From contig OY292276.1 in the NCBI GenBank assembly GCA_958496175.1, positions 56,123,080 to 56,187,079 of the forward strand: DNA of 64,000 nucleotides, read 5' to 3'. Positions 34,241-49,100 of the stretch are shown here, piece after piece (the first letter of the stretch is position 1; every line of letters starts with the position of its first letter). Source of the stretch: Sisyra terminalis (taxonomy: Eukaryota > Arthropoda > Insecta > Neuroptera > Sisyridae). The position numbers and the translations under genes are program-made. The notes under the pieces are model-generated. The model ran no database searches. It was not told the DNA's origin and saw only the letters and a program-made list of their open reading frames with translations.

Positions 34241-37200
34241 TATGTCGAAATTTGTTGTATACATTGACAACTCCTTAACTTCCCGTTTTGATTTCTCGCC
34301 CTTATATCCCGTTTAAACAAAATATTTTGTTTTGGCTCCGTTAAGGATGATTCAACAAATAATTTTAAGCAATTTTTCAGGTAATATAACAATCCTTTAT
34401 ATCCTTTTTTAAGTGTTCAAAATTGTCCTTTTTGAAACTTTGAAATGGAATTGTGATTGTCCTGTAATCCACAGGACGAAATTTTTTTCACATTACAATT
34501 CACAAGAGGTCCTAGATTGATAATCCGTTGAGAAAACTAGACCTCATAATGAAAAGTCACCCCCTTAAAATCACCCAATTTATGTCGAAATTTGTCGCAA
34601 AGATTTTCAACTCCCTAACTTCCCGTTTTGATTTCTCGCCCTTTTATCCCGTTTAAACAAAATATTTTGTTATGGCACCGTTAAGGATGATTCATCAAAT
34701 AATTTTAAGCAATTTTTTTGGGAATAAAAAAATCCTTTATATCCCTTTTTATCTGTTGAAAATTGTCCTTTTTGATACTTTGAAATGGAATTGTTAGTGC
34801 CCGGTAATACACAGGACGAAAATTTTTTCACAATACAATTCAGCAGAGGTCCTTAATTGATAATCCGTTGAGAAAACTAGACCTCATAATGAAAAGTCAC
34901 CCCCTTAAAATCACCCATTTTATGTCGAAATTTGTCGCAAAGATTTTCAACTCCTTAACTTCCCGTTTTGATTCTCGCTCTTATATCCCCTTTAAACAAA
35001 ATATTTGGTTTTGGCACTGTTAAGGATGATTCAACAAATAATTTTGAGCATTTTTTTTTGGAATAAAAAAATCCTTTATATCCCTTTTTAACTGTTGAAA
35101 ATTGTCCTTTTTGATACTTTAAAATGGAATTGTTAGTGCCCGGTAATCTACAGGACGTAAATTTTTTCACATTACAATTCCCAAGAGGCCCTAGATTGAT
35201 AATCCGTTGAGAAAACTTGACCTCATAATGAAAAGTCACCCCCTTAAAATCACCCAATTTATGTCGAAATTTGTCGCAAAGATTTTCAACTCCCTAACTT
35301 CCCGTTTTGATTCTCACCCTTATATCCCCTTTAAACAAAATATTTGGTTTTGGCACCGTTAAGGATGATTCAACAAATAATTTTAAGCAATTTTTTTGTG
35401 TATAAAAAAATCCTTTATATCACTTTTTAACTGTTGAAAATTGTCCTTTTTGATACTTTAAAATGGAATTGTTAGTGCCCGGTAATCTACAGGACGAAAA
35501 TTTTTTCACATTACAATTCCCAAGAGGCCCTAGATTGATAATCCGTTGAGAAAACTTGACCTCATAATGAAAAGTCACCCCCTTAAAATCACCCAATTTA
35601 TGTCGATATTTGTCGCAAAGATTTTCAACTCCTGAACTTCCCGTTTTGATTTCTCGCCCTTATATCCCGTTTAAACAAAATATTTTGTTTTGGCACCGTT
35701 AAGGATGATTCAACAAATAATTTTAAGCAATTTTTCAGGTAATAAAAAAATCCTTTATATCCTTTTTTAACTGTTCAAAAATGTCCATTTTGAAACTTTA
35801 AAATGCAATTGTTAGTGCCCGGTAATACACAGGACGAAAATTTTTCACAATACAATTCACTAGAGGTCCTAAATTGATAATCCGTTGACAAATCTAGACC
35901 TCATAATGAAAAGTCACCCCCTTAAAATCACCCAATTTATGTCGAAATTTGTCGCGAAGATTTTCAACTCCCTAACTTCCCGTTTTGATTTCTCGCCCTT
36001 ATATCCCGTTTAAACAAAATACTTTGCTTTAGCAATGTTAAGGATGAATCAACAAATAATATTTAACTGTTTTCCAGCGAATTAGACAATCCTTTATATC
36101 CTTTTTTAACTGGTGAAAATTGTCCTTTTTGAAACGTTAAAATGCAATTGTTAGTGCCCGGTAATACACAGGACGAAAATTTTTTCACAATACAATTCAC
36201 TAGAGGTCCTAAATTGATAATCTGCTGAGAAAACTAGACCTCATAATGAAAAGTCACCCCCTTAAAATCACCCAATTTATGTCGATATTTGTCGCAAAGA
36301 TTTTCAACTCCTGAACTTCCCGTTTTGATTTCTCGCCCTTATATCCCGTTTAAACAAAATATTTTGTTTTGGCACCGTTAAGGATGATTCAACAAATAAT
36401 TTTAAGCAATTTTTCAGGTAATAAAAAAATCCTTTATATCCTTTTTTAACTGGTGAAAATTGTCCTTTTTGAAACTTTACAATGCAATTGTTAGTGCCCG
36501 GTAATACACAGGACGAAAATTTTTTCACAATACAATTCACTAGAGGTCCTAAATTGATAATCTGCTGAGAAAACTAGACCTCATAATGAAAAGTCACCCC
36601 CTTAAAATCACCCAATTTATGTCGAAATTTGTCGCAAAGATTTTCAACTCCCTAACTTCCCGTTTTGATTTCTCGCCCTTTTATCCCGTTTAAACAAAAT
36701 ATTTTGTTATGGCACCGTTAAGGATGATTCATCAAATAATTTTAAGCAATTTTTTTGGGAATAAAAAAATCCTTTATATCCCTTTTTATCTGTTGAAAAT
36801 TGTCCTTTTTGAAACTTTACAATGCAATTGTTAGTGCCCGGTAATTCACAGGACGAAAATTTTTTCGCAATACAATTCACTAGAGGTCCTAAATTGATAA
36901 TCCGTTGAGAAATCTAGACCTCATAATGAAAAGTCACCCCCTTAAAATCACCCAATTTATGTCGAAATTTGTCGCAAAGATTTTCAACTCCCTAACTTCC
37001 CGTTTTGATTCTCACCCTTATATCCCCTTTAAACAAAATATTTGGTTTTGGCACCGTTAAGGATGATTCAACATTTAATTTTAAGCAATTTTTTTGTGTA
37101 TAAAAAAATCCTTTATATCCCTTTTTAACTGTTGAAAATTGTCCTTTTTGATACTTTAAAATGGAATTGTTAGTGCCCGGTAATCTACAGGACGTAAATT

Positions 37201-40200
37201 TTTTCACATTACAATTCCCAAGAGGCCCTAGATTGATAATCCGTTGAGAAAACTTGACCTCATAATGAAAAGTCACCCCCTTAAAATCACCCAATTTATG
37301 TCGAAATTTGTCGCAAAGATTTTCAACTCCCTAACTTCCCGTTTTGATTCTCACCCTTATATCCCCTTTAAACAAAATATTTGGTTTTGGCACCGTTAAG
37401 GATGATTCAACAAATAATTTTAAGCAATTTTTTTGTGTATAAAAAAATCCTTTATATCACTTTTTAACTGTTGAAAATTGTCCTTTTTGATACTTTAAAA
37501 TGGAATTGTTAGTGCCCGGTAATCTACAGGACGAAAATTTTTTCACATTACAATTCCCAAGAGGCCCTAGATTGATAATCCGTTGAGAAAACTTGACCTC
37601 ATAATGAAAAGTCACCCCCTTAAAATCACCCAATTTATGTCGATATTTGTCGCAAAGATTTTCAACTCCTGAACTTCCCGTTTTGATTTCTCGCCCTTAT
37701 ATCCCGTTTAAACAAAATATTTTGTTTTGGCACCGTTAAGGATGATTCAACAAATAATTTTAAGCAATTTTTCAGGTAATAAAAAAATCCTTTATATCCT
37801 TTTTTAACTGGTGAAAATTGTCCTTTTTGAAACTTTACAATGCAATTGTTAGTGCCCGGTAATACACAGGACGAAAATTTTTTCACAATACAATTCACTA
37901 GAGGTCCTAAATTGATAATCTGCTGAGAAAACTAGACCTCATAATGAAAAGTCACCCCCTTAAAATCACCCAATTTATGTCGAAATTTGTCGCAAAGATT
38001 TTCAACTCCCTAACTTCCCGTTTTGATTTCTCGCCCTTTTATCCCGTTTAAACAAAATATTTTGTTATGGCACCGTTAAGGATGATTCATCAAATAATTT
38101 TAAGCAATTTTTTTGGGAATAAAAAAATCCTTTATATCCCTTTTTATCTGTTGAAAATTGTCCTTTTTGAAACTTTACAATGCAATTGTTAGTGCCCGGT
38201 AATTCACAGGACGAAAATTTTTTCGCAATACAATTCACTAGAGGTCCTAAATTGATAATCCGTTGAGAAATCTAGACCTCATAATGAAAAGTCACCCCCT
38301 TAAAATCACCCAATTTATGTCGAAATTTGTCGCAAAGATTTTCAACTCCCTAACTTCCCGTTTTGATTCTCACCCTTATATCCCCTTTAAACAAAATATT
38401 TGGTTTTGGCACCGTTAAGGATGATTCAACATTTAATTTTAAGCAATTTTTTTGTGTATAAAAAAATCCTTTATATCCCTTTTTAACTGTTGAAAATTGT
38501 CCTTTTTGATACTTTAAAATGGAATTGTTAGTGCCCGGTAATCTACAGGACGTAAATTTTTTCACATTACAATTCCCAAGAGGCCCTAGATTGATAATCC
38601 GTTGAGAAAACTTGACCTCATAATGAAAAGTCACCCCCTTAAAATCACCCAATTTATGTCGAAATTTGTCGCAAAGATTTTCAACTCCCTAACTTCCCGT
38701 TTTGATTCTCACCCTTATATCCCCTTTAAACAAAATATTTGGTTTTGGCACCGTTAAGGATGATTCAACAAATAATTTTAAGCAATTTTTTTGTGTATAA
38801 AAAAATCCTTTATATCACTTTTTAACTGTTGAAAATTGTCCTTTTTGATACTTTAAAATGGAATTGTTAGTGCCCGGTAATCTACAGGACGAAAATTTTT
38901 TCACATTACAATTCCCAAGAGGCCCTAGATTGATAATCCGTTGAGAAAACTTGACCTCATAATGAAAAGTCACCCCCTTAAAATCACCCAATTTATGTCG
39001 ATATTTGTCGCAAAGATTTTCAACTCCTGAACTTCCCGTTTTGATTTCTCGCCCTTATATCCCGTTTAAACAAAATATTTTGTTTTGGCACCGTTAAGGA
39101 TGATTCAACAAATAATTTTAAGCAATTTTTCAGGTAATAAAAAAATCCTTTATATCCTTTTTTAACTGTTCAAAAATGTCCATTTTGAAACTTTAAAATG
39201 CAATTGTTAGTGCCCGGTAATACACAGGACGAAAATTTTTCACAATACAATTCACTAGAGGTCCTAAATTGATAATCCGTTGACAAATCTAGACCTCATA
39301 ATGAAAAGTCACCCCCTTAAAATCACCCAATTTATGTCGAAATTTGTCGCGAAGATTTTCAACTCCCTAACTTCCCGTTTTGATTTCTCGCCCTTATATC
39401 CCGTTTAAACAAAATACTTTGCTTTAGCAATGTTAAGGATGAATCAACAAATAATATTTAACTGTTTTCCAGCGAATTAGACAATCCTTTATATCCTTTT
39501 TTAACTGGTGAAAATTGTCCTTTTTGAAACGTTAAAATGCAATTGTTAGTGCCCGGTAATACACAGGACGAAAATTTTTTCACAATACAATTCACTAGAG
39601 GTCCTAAATTGATAATCTGCTGAGAAAACTAGACCTCATAATGAAAAGTCACCCCCTTAAAATCACCCAATTTATGTCGATATTTGTCGCAAAGATTTTC
39701 AACTCCTGAACTTCCCGTTTTGATTTCTCGCCCTTATATCCCGTTTAAACAAAATATTTTGTTTTGGCACCGTTAAGGATGATTCAACAAATAATTTTAA
39801 GCAATTTTTCAGGTAATAAAAAAATCCTTTATATCCTTTTTTAACTGGTGAAAATTGTCCTTTTTGAAACTTTACAATGCAATTGTTAGTGCCCGGTAAT
39901 ACACAGGACGAAAATTTTTTCACAATACAATTCACTAGAGGTCCTAAATTGATAATCTGCTGAGAAAACTAGACCTCATAATGAAAAGTCACCCCCTTAA
40001 AATCACCCAATTTATGTCGAAATTTGTCGCAAAGATTTTCAACTCCCTAACTTCCCGTTTTGATTTCTCGCCCTTTTATCCCGTTTAAACAAAATATTTT
40101 GTTATGGCACCGTTAAGGATGATTCATCAAATAATTTTAAGCAATTTTTTTGGGAATAAAAAAATCCTTTATATCCCTTTTTATCTGTTGAAAATTGTCC

Positions 40201-41060
40201 TTTTTGAAACTTTACAATGCAATTGTTAGTGCCCGGTAATTCACAGGACGAAAATTTTTTCGCAATACAATTCACTAGAGGTCCTAAATTGATAATCCGT
40301 TGAGAAATCTAGACCTCATAATGAAAAGTCACCCCCTTAAAATCACCCAATTTATGTCGAAATTTGTCGCAAAGATTTTCAACTCCCTAACTTCCCGTTT
40401 TGATTCTCACCCTTATATCCCCTTTAAACAAAATATTTGGTTTTGGCACCGTTAAGGATGATTCAACATTTAATTTTAAGCAATTTTTTTGTGTATAAAA
40501 AAATCCTTTATATCCCTTTTTAACTGTTGAAAATTGTCCTTTTTGATACTTTAAAATGGAATTGTTAGTGCCCGGTAATCTACAGGACGTAAATTTTTTC
40601 ACATTACAATTCCCAAGAGGCCCTAGATTGATAATCCGTTGAGAAAACTTGACCTCATAATGAAAAGTCACCCCCTTAAAATCACCCAATTTATGTCGAA
40701 ATTTGTCGCAAAGATTTTCAACTCCCTAACTTCCCGTTTTGATTCTCACCCTTATATCCCCTTTAAACAAAATATTTGGTTTTGGCACCGTTAAGGATGA
40801 TTCAACAAATAATTTTAAGCAATTTTTTTTTGTATAAAAAAATCCTTTATATCACTTTTTAACTGTTGAAAATTGTCCTTTTTGATACTTTAAAATGGAA
40901 TTGTTAGTGCCCGGTAATCTACAGGACGAAAATTTTTTCACATTACAATTCCCAAGAGGCCCTAGATTGATAATCCGTTGAGAAAACTAGACCTCATAAT
41001 GAAAAGTCACCCCCTTAAAATCACCCAATTTATGTCGATATTTGTCGCAAAGATTTTCAA
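34241..41060. repeat. 10-monomer (3395 bp) higher-order repeat
   Basis: Marked positions recur with an offset of exactly 3395 bp. A monomer with a shortened T run (GAAAATTTTTCACAATAC) and CGTTGACAAATCTAGACC occurs near 35846 and 39241, and monomer sets near 36540, 37294 and 37898 recur at 39935, 40689 and 41293. Each unit has internal 4- and 6-monomer spacings between similar members. The two copies are close to identical in what I compared by eye. Confidence 0.8.
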
Positions 41061-44000
41061 CTCCTGAACTTCCCGTTTTGATTTCTCGCCCTTATATCCC
41101 GTTTAAACAAAATATTTTGTTTTGGCACCGTTAAGGATGATTCAACAAATAATTTTAAGCAATTTTTCAGGTAATAAAAAAATCCTTTATATCCTTTTTT
41201 AACTGGTGAAAATTGTCCTTTTTGAAACTTTACAATGCAATTGTTAGTGCCCGGTAATACACAGGACGAAAATTTTTTCACAATACAATTCACTAGAGGT
41301 CCTAAATTGATAATCTGCTGAGAAAACTAGACCTCATAATGAAAAGTCACCCCCTTAAAATCACCCATTTTATGTCGAAATTTGTCGCAAAGATTTTCAA
41401 CTCCCTAACTTCCCGTTTTGATTTCTCGCCCTTATATCCCGTTTAAACAAAATATTTTGTTATGGCACCGTTAAGGATGATTCAACAAATAATTTTTAGC
41501 AATTTTTTTGGGAATAAAAAAATCCTTTATATCCCTTTTTAACTGTTGAAAATTGTCCTTTTTGATACTTTGAAATGGAATTGTTAGTGCCCGGTAATAC
41601 ACAGGACGAAAATTTTTTCACAATACAATCCAGCAGAGGTCCTTAATTGATAATCCGTTGAGAAAACTAGACCTCATAATGAAAAGTCACCCCCTTAAAA
41701 TCACCCATTTTATGTCGAAATTTGTCGCAAAGATTTTCAACTCCTTAACTTCCCGTTTTGATTCTCGCTCTTATATCCCGTTTAAACAAAATATTTGGTT
41801 TTGGCACCGTTAAGGATGATTCACAAATAATTTTAAGCAATTTTTTTGGGAATAAAAAAATCCTTTGTATCCCTTTTTAACTGTTGAAAATTGTCCTTTT
41901 TGAAACTTTAAAATGCAATTATTAGTGCCCGGTAATACACAGGACGAAATTTTTTTCACATTACAATTCACAAGAGGTCCTAGATTGATAATCCGTTGAG
42001 AAAACTAGACCTCATAATGAAAAGTCACCCCCTTAAAATCACCTAATTTATGTCGAAATTTGTCGCAAAGATTTTCAACTCCCTAACTTCCCGTTTTGAT
42101 TTCTCGCCCTTATATCCCGTTTAAACAAAATATTTTGCTTTAGCAATGTTAAGGATGAATCAACAAATAATATTTAACTGTTTTCCAGCGAATTAGACAA
42201 TCCTTTATATCCTTTTTTAACTGGTGAAAATTGTCCTTTTTGAAACTTTAAAATGCAATTGTTAGTGCCCGGTAATACACAGGACGAAAATTTTTTCACA
42301 ATACAATTCACTAGAGGTCCTAAATTGATAATCTGCTGAGAAAACTAGACCTCATAATGAAAAGTCACCCCCTTAAAATCACCCAATTTATGTCGATATT
42401 TGTCGCAAAGATTTTCAACTCCTGAACTTCCCGTTTTGATTTCTCGCCCTTATATCCCGTTTAAACAAAATATTTTGTTTTGGCACCGTTAAGGATGATT
42501 CAACAAATAATTTTAAGCAATTTTTCAGGTAATAAAAAAATCCTTTATATCCTTTTTTAACTGGTGAAAATTGTCCTTTTTGAAACTTTACAATGCAATT
42601 GTTAGTGCCCGGTAATACACAGGACGAAAATTTTTTCACGATACAATTCACTAGAGGTCCTAAATTGATAATCTGCTGAGAAAACTAGACCTCATAATGA
42701 AAAGTCACCCCCTTAAAATCACCCAATTTATGTCGAAATTTGTCGCAAAGATTTTCAACTCCCTAACTTCCCGTTTTGATTTCTCGCCCTTATATCCCGT
42801 TTAAACATAATATTTTGCTTTAGCAATGTTAAGGATGAATCAACAAATAATATTTAACTGTTTTCCAGCGAATTAGACAATCCTTTATATCCTTTTTTAA
42901 CTGGTGAAAATTGTCCTTTTTGAAACTTTAAAATGCAATTGTTAGTGCCCGGTAATACACAGGACGAAAATTTTTTCACAATACAATTCACTAGAGGTCC
43001 TAAATTGATAATCTGCTGAGAAAACTAGACCTCATAATGAAAAGTCACCCCCTTAAAATCACCTAATTTATGTCGAAATTTGTCGCAAAGATTTTCAACT
43101 CCCTAACTTCCCGTTTTGATTCTCGCCCTTATATCCCGTTTAAACAAAATATTTGGTTTTGGCACCGTTAAGGATGATTCAACAAATAATTTTAAGCAAT
43201 TTTTTTTGGAATAAAAAAATCCTTTATATCCCTTTTAAACTGTTGAAAATTGTCCTTTTTGAAATTTTGAAATGGAATTGTTAGTGCCCGGTAATACACA
43301 GGACGAAAATTTTTTTACAATACAATTCACTAGAGGTCCTAATTTGATAATCCGTTGAGAAAACAGACCTTATAATGAAAAGTCACCCCCTTAAAATCAC
43401 CCAATTTATGTCGAAATTTGTTGTATACATTGACAACTCCTTAACTTCCCGTTTTGATTTCTCGCCCTTATATCCCGTTTAAACAAAATATTTTGTTTTG
43501 GCACCGTTAAGGATGATTCAACAAATAATTTTAAGCTATTTTTCAGGGAATAAAACAATCCTTTATATCCCTTTTTAACTGTTGAAAATTGTCCTTTTTG
43601 ACTGTTGAAAATTGTCCTTTTTGAAACTTTAAAATGCAATTGTTAGTGCCCGGTAATACACAGGACGAAAATTTTTTCACAATACAATTCACTAGATGTC
43701 CTAAATTGATAATCCGTTGAGAAAACTAGACCTCATAATGAAAAGTCACCCCCTTAAAATCACCCAATTTATGTCGAAATTTGTCGCAAAGATTTTCAAC
43801 TCCCTAACTTTCCGTTTTGATTTCTCGCCCTTATATCCCGTTTAAACAAAATATTTTGCTTTGGCAATGTTAAGGATGAATCAACAAATAATATTTAACT
43901 ATTTTCCAGCGAATTAGACAATCCTTTATATCCTTCTTTAACTGTTGAAAATTGTCCTTTTTGAAACTTTAAAATGCAATTGTTAGTGCCCGGTAATACA

Positions 44001-46180
44001 CAGGACGAAAATTTTTTCACAATACAATTCACTAGAGGTCCTAAATTGATAATCCGTTGAGAAAACTAGACCTCATAATGAAAAGTCACCCCCTTAAAAT
44101 CACCCAATTTATGTCGAAATTTGTTGTATACATTGACAACTCCTGAACTTCCCGTTTTGATTTCTCGCCCTTATATCCCGTTTAAACAAAATATTTTGTT
44201 TTGGCACCGTTAAGGATGATTCAACAAATAATTTTAGGCAATTTTTTAGGTAATAAAACATTCCTTTATATCCTTTTTTAACTGTTGAAAATTGTCCTTT
44301 TTGAAACTTTAAATTGCAATTATTAGTGCCCGGAAATACACAGGACGAAAATTTTTTCACAATACAATTCACTAGAGGTCCTAAATTGATAATCCGTTGA
44401 GGAAACTAGACCTCATATTGAAAAGTCACCCCCTTAAAATCACCCAATTTATGTCGATATTAGTCGCAAAGATTTTCAACTCCCTAACTTCTCGTTTTGA
44501 TTTCTCGCCCTTTTATCCCGTTTAAACAAAATATTTTGCTTTAGCAATGTTAAGGATGAATCAACAAATAATATTTATCTATGTTCCAGCGAATTAGACA
44601 ATCCTTTATATCCTTTTTTAACTGGTGAAAATTGTCCTTTTTGAAACCTTAAAATGGAATTGTTAGTGCCCGGTAATCTACAGGACGAAAATTTTTTCAC
44701 AATACAATTCACTAGAGGTCCTAAATTGATAATCCGTTGAGAAATCTAGACCTCATAATGAAAATTCACCCCCTTAAAATCACCCAATTTATGTCGAAAT
44801 TTGTCGCAAAGATTTTCAACTCCCTAACTTCCCGTTTTGATTTCTCGCCCTTATATCCCGTTTAAACAAAATATTATGCTTTAGCATTGTTAAGGATGAA
44901 TCACCAAATAATATTTATCTATGTTCCAGCAAATTAGACAATCCTTTATATCCTTTTTTAACTGTTGAAAATTGTCCTTTTTGAAACTTTAAAATGCAAT
45001 TGTTAGTGCCCGGTAATACACAGGACGAAAATTTTTTCACAATACAATTCACTAGAGGTCCTAAATTGATAATCCGTTGAGGAAACTAGACCTCATAATG
45101 AAAAGTCACCCCCTTAAAATCACCCAATTTATGTCGATATTTGTCGCAAAGATTTTCAACTCCTGAACTTCCCGTTTTGATTTCTCGCCCTTATATCCCG
45201 TTTAAACAAAATATTTTGTTTTGGCACCGTTAAGGATGATTCAACAAATAATTTTAAGCAATTTTTCAGGTAATAAAACAATCCTTTATATCCTTTTTTA
45301 ACTGTTGAAAATTGTCCTTTTTGAAACTTTAAAATGCAATTATTAGTGCCCGGTAATACACAGGACGAAATTTTTTTCACAATACAATTCACTAGAGGTC
45401 CTAAATTGATAATCTGCTGAGAAAACTAGACCTCATAATGAAAAGTCACCCCCTTAAAATCACCCAATTTATGTCGATATTTGTCGCAAAGATTTTCAAC
45501 TCCTGAACTTCCCGTTTTGATTTCTCGCCCTTATATCCCGTTTAAACAAAATATTTTGTTTTGGCACCGTTAAGGATGATTCAACAAATAATTTTAAGCA
45601 ATTTTTCAGGTAATAAAAAAATCCTTTATATCCTTTTTTAACTGGTGAAAATTGTCCTTTTTGAAACTTTAAAATGCAATTGTTAGTGCCCGGTAATACA
45701 CAGGACGAAAATTTTTTCACAATACAATTCACTAGAGGGCCTAAATTGATAATCCGTTGAGAAAACTAGACCCTATAATGAAAAGTCACCCCCTTAAAAT
45801 CACCCAATTTATGTCGAAAATTGTCGCAAAGGTTTTCAACTCCCTAACTTCCCGTTTTGATTTCTCGCCCTTATATCCCGTTTAAACAAAATATTATGCT
45901 TTAGCAATGTTAAGGATAAATCACCAAATAATATTTAATTATTTTCCAGCAAATTAGACAATCCTTTATATCCTTTTTTAACTGTTGAAAATTGTCCTTT
46001 TTGATACTTTAAAATGCAATTGTTAGTGCCCGGTAATACACAGGACGAAAATTTTTTCACAATACAATTCACTAGAGGTCCTAAATTGATAATCCGTTGA
46101 GGAAACTAGACCTCATATTGAAAAGTCACCCCCTTAAAATCACCCAATTTATGTCGAAATTTGTCGCAAAGATTTTCAAC
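41061..46180. repeat. Heterogeneous satellite block with imported A/B monomers
   Basis: Monomers of several subfamilies are mixed. The segment 43.38-44.13 kb matches the A/B block near 19.6-20.3 kb, including ACTAGATGTCC at 43691 and 19881, CTTTCCGTTTTG and TATCCTTCTTTAACTG, although its neighbours belong to the later subfamilies. One of these monomers has a 23 bp internal tandem duplication at 43578-43623. Confidence 0.75.
43578..43623. repeat. 23 bp tandem duplication inside one satellite monomer
   Basis: A 23 bp segment starting ACTGTTGAAAATTGTCC is present twice in direct succession (43578-43600 and 43601-43623), making this monomer about 363 bp. I saw this in no other monomer, so it is a private, recent event. 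It also changes the N-terminal part of the minus-strand open frame there. Confidence 0.9.
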
Positions 46181-49100
46181 TCCCTAACTTCCCGTTTTGA
46201 TTCTCGCCCTTATATCCCGTTTAAACAAAATATTTGGTTTTGGCACCGTTAAGGATGATTCAACAAATAATTTTAAGCAATTTTTTTTGGAATAAAAAAA
46301 TCCTTTATATCCCTTTTTAACTGTTGAAAATTGTCCTTTTTGAAACTTTGAAATGGAATTGTTAGTGCCCGGTAATACACAGGACGAAATTTTTTTTACA
46401 ATACAATTCACTAGAGGGCCTAAATTGATAATCCGTTGAGAAAACTAGACCCCATAATGAAAAGTCACCCCCTTAAAATCACCCAATTTATGTCGAAATT
46501 TGTTATATACATTGACAACTCCTGAACTTCCCGTTTTGATTTCTCGCCCTTATATCCCGTTTAAACAAAATATTTTGATTTGGCACCGTTAAGGATGATT
46601 AAACCAATAATTTTAAGCTATTTTTCAGGGAATAAAACAATCCTTTATATCCTTTTTAAACTGTTGAAAATTGTCCTTTTTGAAACTTTAAAATGCAATT
46701 GTTAGTGCCCGGTAATACACAGGATGAAATTTTTTTCACAATACAATTCACTAGAGGTCCTAAATTGATAATCCGTTGAGGAAACTAGACCTCATAATGA
46801 AAAGTCACCCCCTTAAAATCACCCAATTTATGTCGATATTTGTCGCAAAGATTTTCAACTCCTGAACTTCCCGTTTTGATTTCTCGCCCTTATATCCCGT
46901 TTAAACAAAATATTTTGTTTTGGCACCGTTAAGGATGATTCAACAAATAATTTTAAGCAATTTTTCAGGTAATAAAAAAATCCTTTATATCCTTTTTTAA
47001 CTGTTCAAAAATGTCCATTTTGAAAATTTAAAATGCAATTGTTAGTGCCCGGTAATACAAAGGACGAAATTTTTTTCACATTACAATTCACAAGAGGTCC
47101 TAGTTTGATAATCCGTTGAGAAAACTAGACCTCATAATGAAAAGTCACCCCCTTAAAATCACCCAATTTATGTCGAAAATTGTCGCAAAGATTTTCAACT
47201 CCCTAACTTCCCGTTTTGATTTCTCGCCCTTATATCCCGTTTAAACAAAATATTTTGCTTTAGCAATGTTAAGGATGAATCAACAAATAATATTTAACTG
47301 TTTTCCAGCGAATTAGACAATCCTTTATATCCTTTTTTAACTGGTGAAAATTGTCCTTTTTGAAACTTTAAAATGCAATTGTTAGTGCCCGGTAATACAC
47401 AGGACGAAAATTTTTTCACAATACAATTCACTAGAGGTCCTAAATTGATAATCCGTTGAGGAAACTAGACCTCATATTGAAAAGTCACCTCCTTAAAATC
47501 ACCCAATTTATGTCGAAATTTGTCGCAAAGATTTTCAACTCCCTAACTTCCCGTTTTGATTCTCGCCCTTATATCCCGTTTAAACAAAATATTTGGTTTT
47601 GGCACCGTTAAGGATGATTCAACAAATAATTTTAAGCAATTTTTTTTGGAATAAAAAAATCCTTTATATCCCTTTTTAACTGTTGAAAATTGTCCTTTTT
47701 GAAACTTTGAAATGGAATTGTTAGTGCCCGGTAATACACAGGACGAAATTTTTTTTACAATACAATTCACTAGAGGGCCTAAATTGATAATCCGTTGAGA
47801 AAACTAGACCCCATAATGAAAAGTCACCCCCTTAAAATCACCCAATTTATGTCGAAATTTGTTATATACATTGACAACTCCTGAACTTCCCGTTTTGATT
47901 TCTCGCCCTTATATCCCGTTTAAACAAAATATTTTGATTTGGCACCGTTAAGGATGATTAAACCAATAATTTTAAGCTATTTTTCAGGGAATAAAACAAT
48001 CCTTTATATCCTTTTTAAACTGTTGAAAATTGTCCTTTTTGAAACTTTAAAATGCAATTGTTAGTGCCCGGTAATACACAGGATGAAATTTTTTTCACAA
48101 TACAATTCACTAGAGGTCCTAAATTGATAATCCGTTGAGGAAACTAGACCTCATAATGAAAAGTCACCCCCTTAAAATCACCCAATTTATGTCGATATTT
48201 GTCGCAAAGATTTTCAACTCCTGAACTTCCCGTTTTGATTTCTCGCCCTTATATCCCGTTTAAACAAAATATTTTGATTTGGCACCGTTAAGGATGATTA
48301 AACCAATAATTTTAAGCTATTTTTCAGGGGATAAAACAATCCTTTATATCCCTTTTTAACTGTTGAAAATTTTTCTTTTTTTAAATTTTGAAATGGAATT
48401 GTTAATGACCGGTAATCTACAGGACGAAATTTTTTTCACATTACAATTCACAAGAGGTCCTAGTTTGATAATCCGTTGAGAAAACTAGACCTCATAATGA
48501 AAAGTCACCCCCTTAAAATCACCCAATTTATGTCGAAAATTGTCGCAAAGGTTTTCAACTCCCTAACTTCCCGTTTTGATTTCTCGCCCTTATATCCCGT
48601 TTAAACAAAATATTATGCTTTAGCAATGTTAAGGATAAATCACCAAATAATATTTAATTATTTTCCAGCAAATTAGACAATCCTTTATATCCTTTTTTAA
48701 CTGTTGAAAATTGTCCTTTTTGATACTTTAAAATGCAATTGTTAGTGCCCGGTAATACACAGGACGAAAATTTTTTCACAATACAATTCACTAGAGGTCC
48801 TAAATTGATAATCCGTTGAGGAAACTAGACCTCATATTGAAAAGTCACCCCCTTAAAATCACCCAATTTATGTCGAAATTTGTCGCAAAGATTTTCAACT
48901 CCCTAACTTCCCGTTTTGATTCTCGCCCTTATATCCCGTTTAAACAAAATATTTGGTTTTGGCACCGTTAAGGATGATTCAACAAATAATTTTAAGCAAT
49001 TTTTTTTGGAATAAAAAAATCCTTTATATCCCTTTTTAACTGTTGAAAATTGTCCTTTTTGAAACTTTGAAATGGAATTGTTAGTGCCCGGTAATTCACA

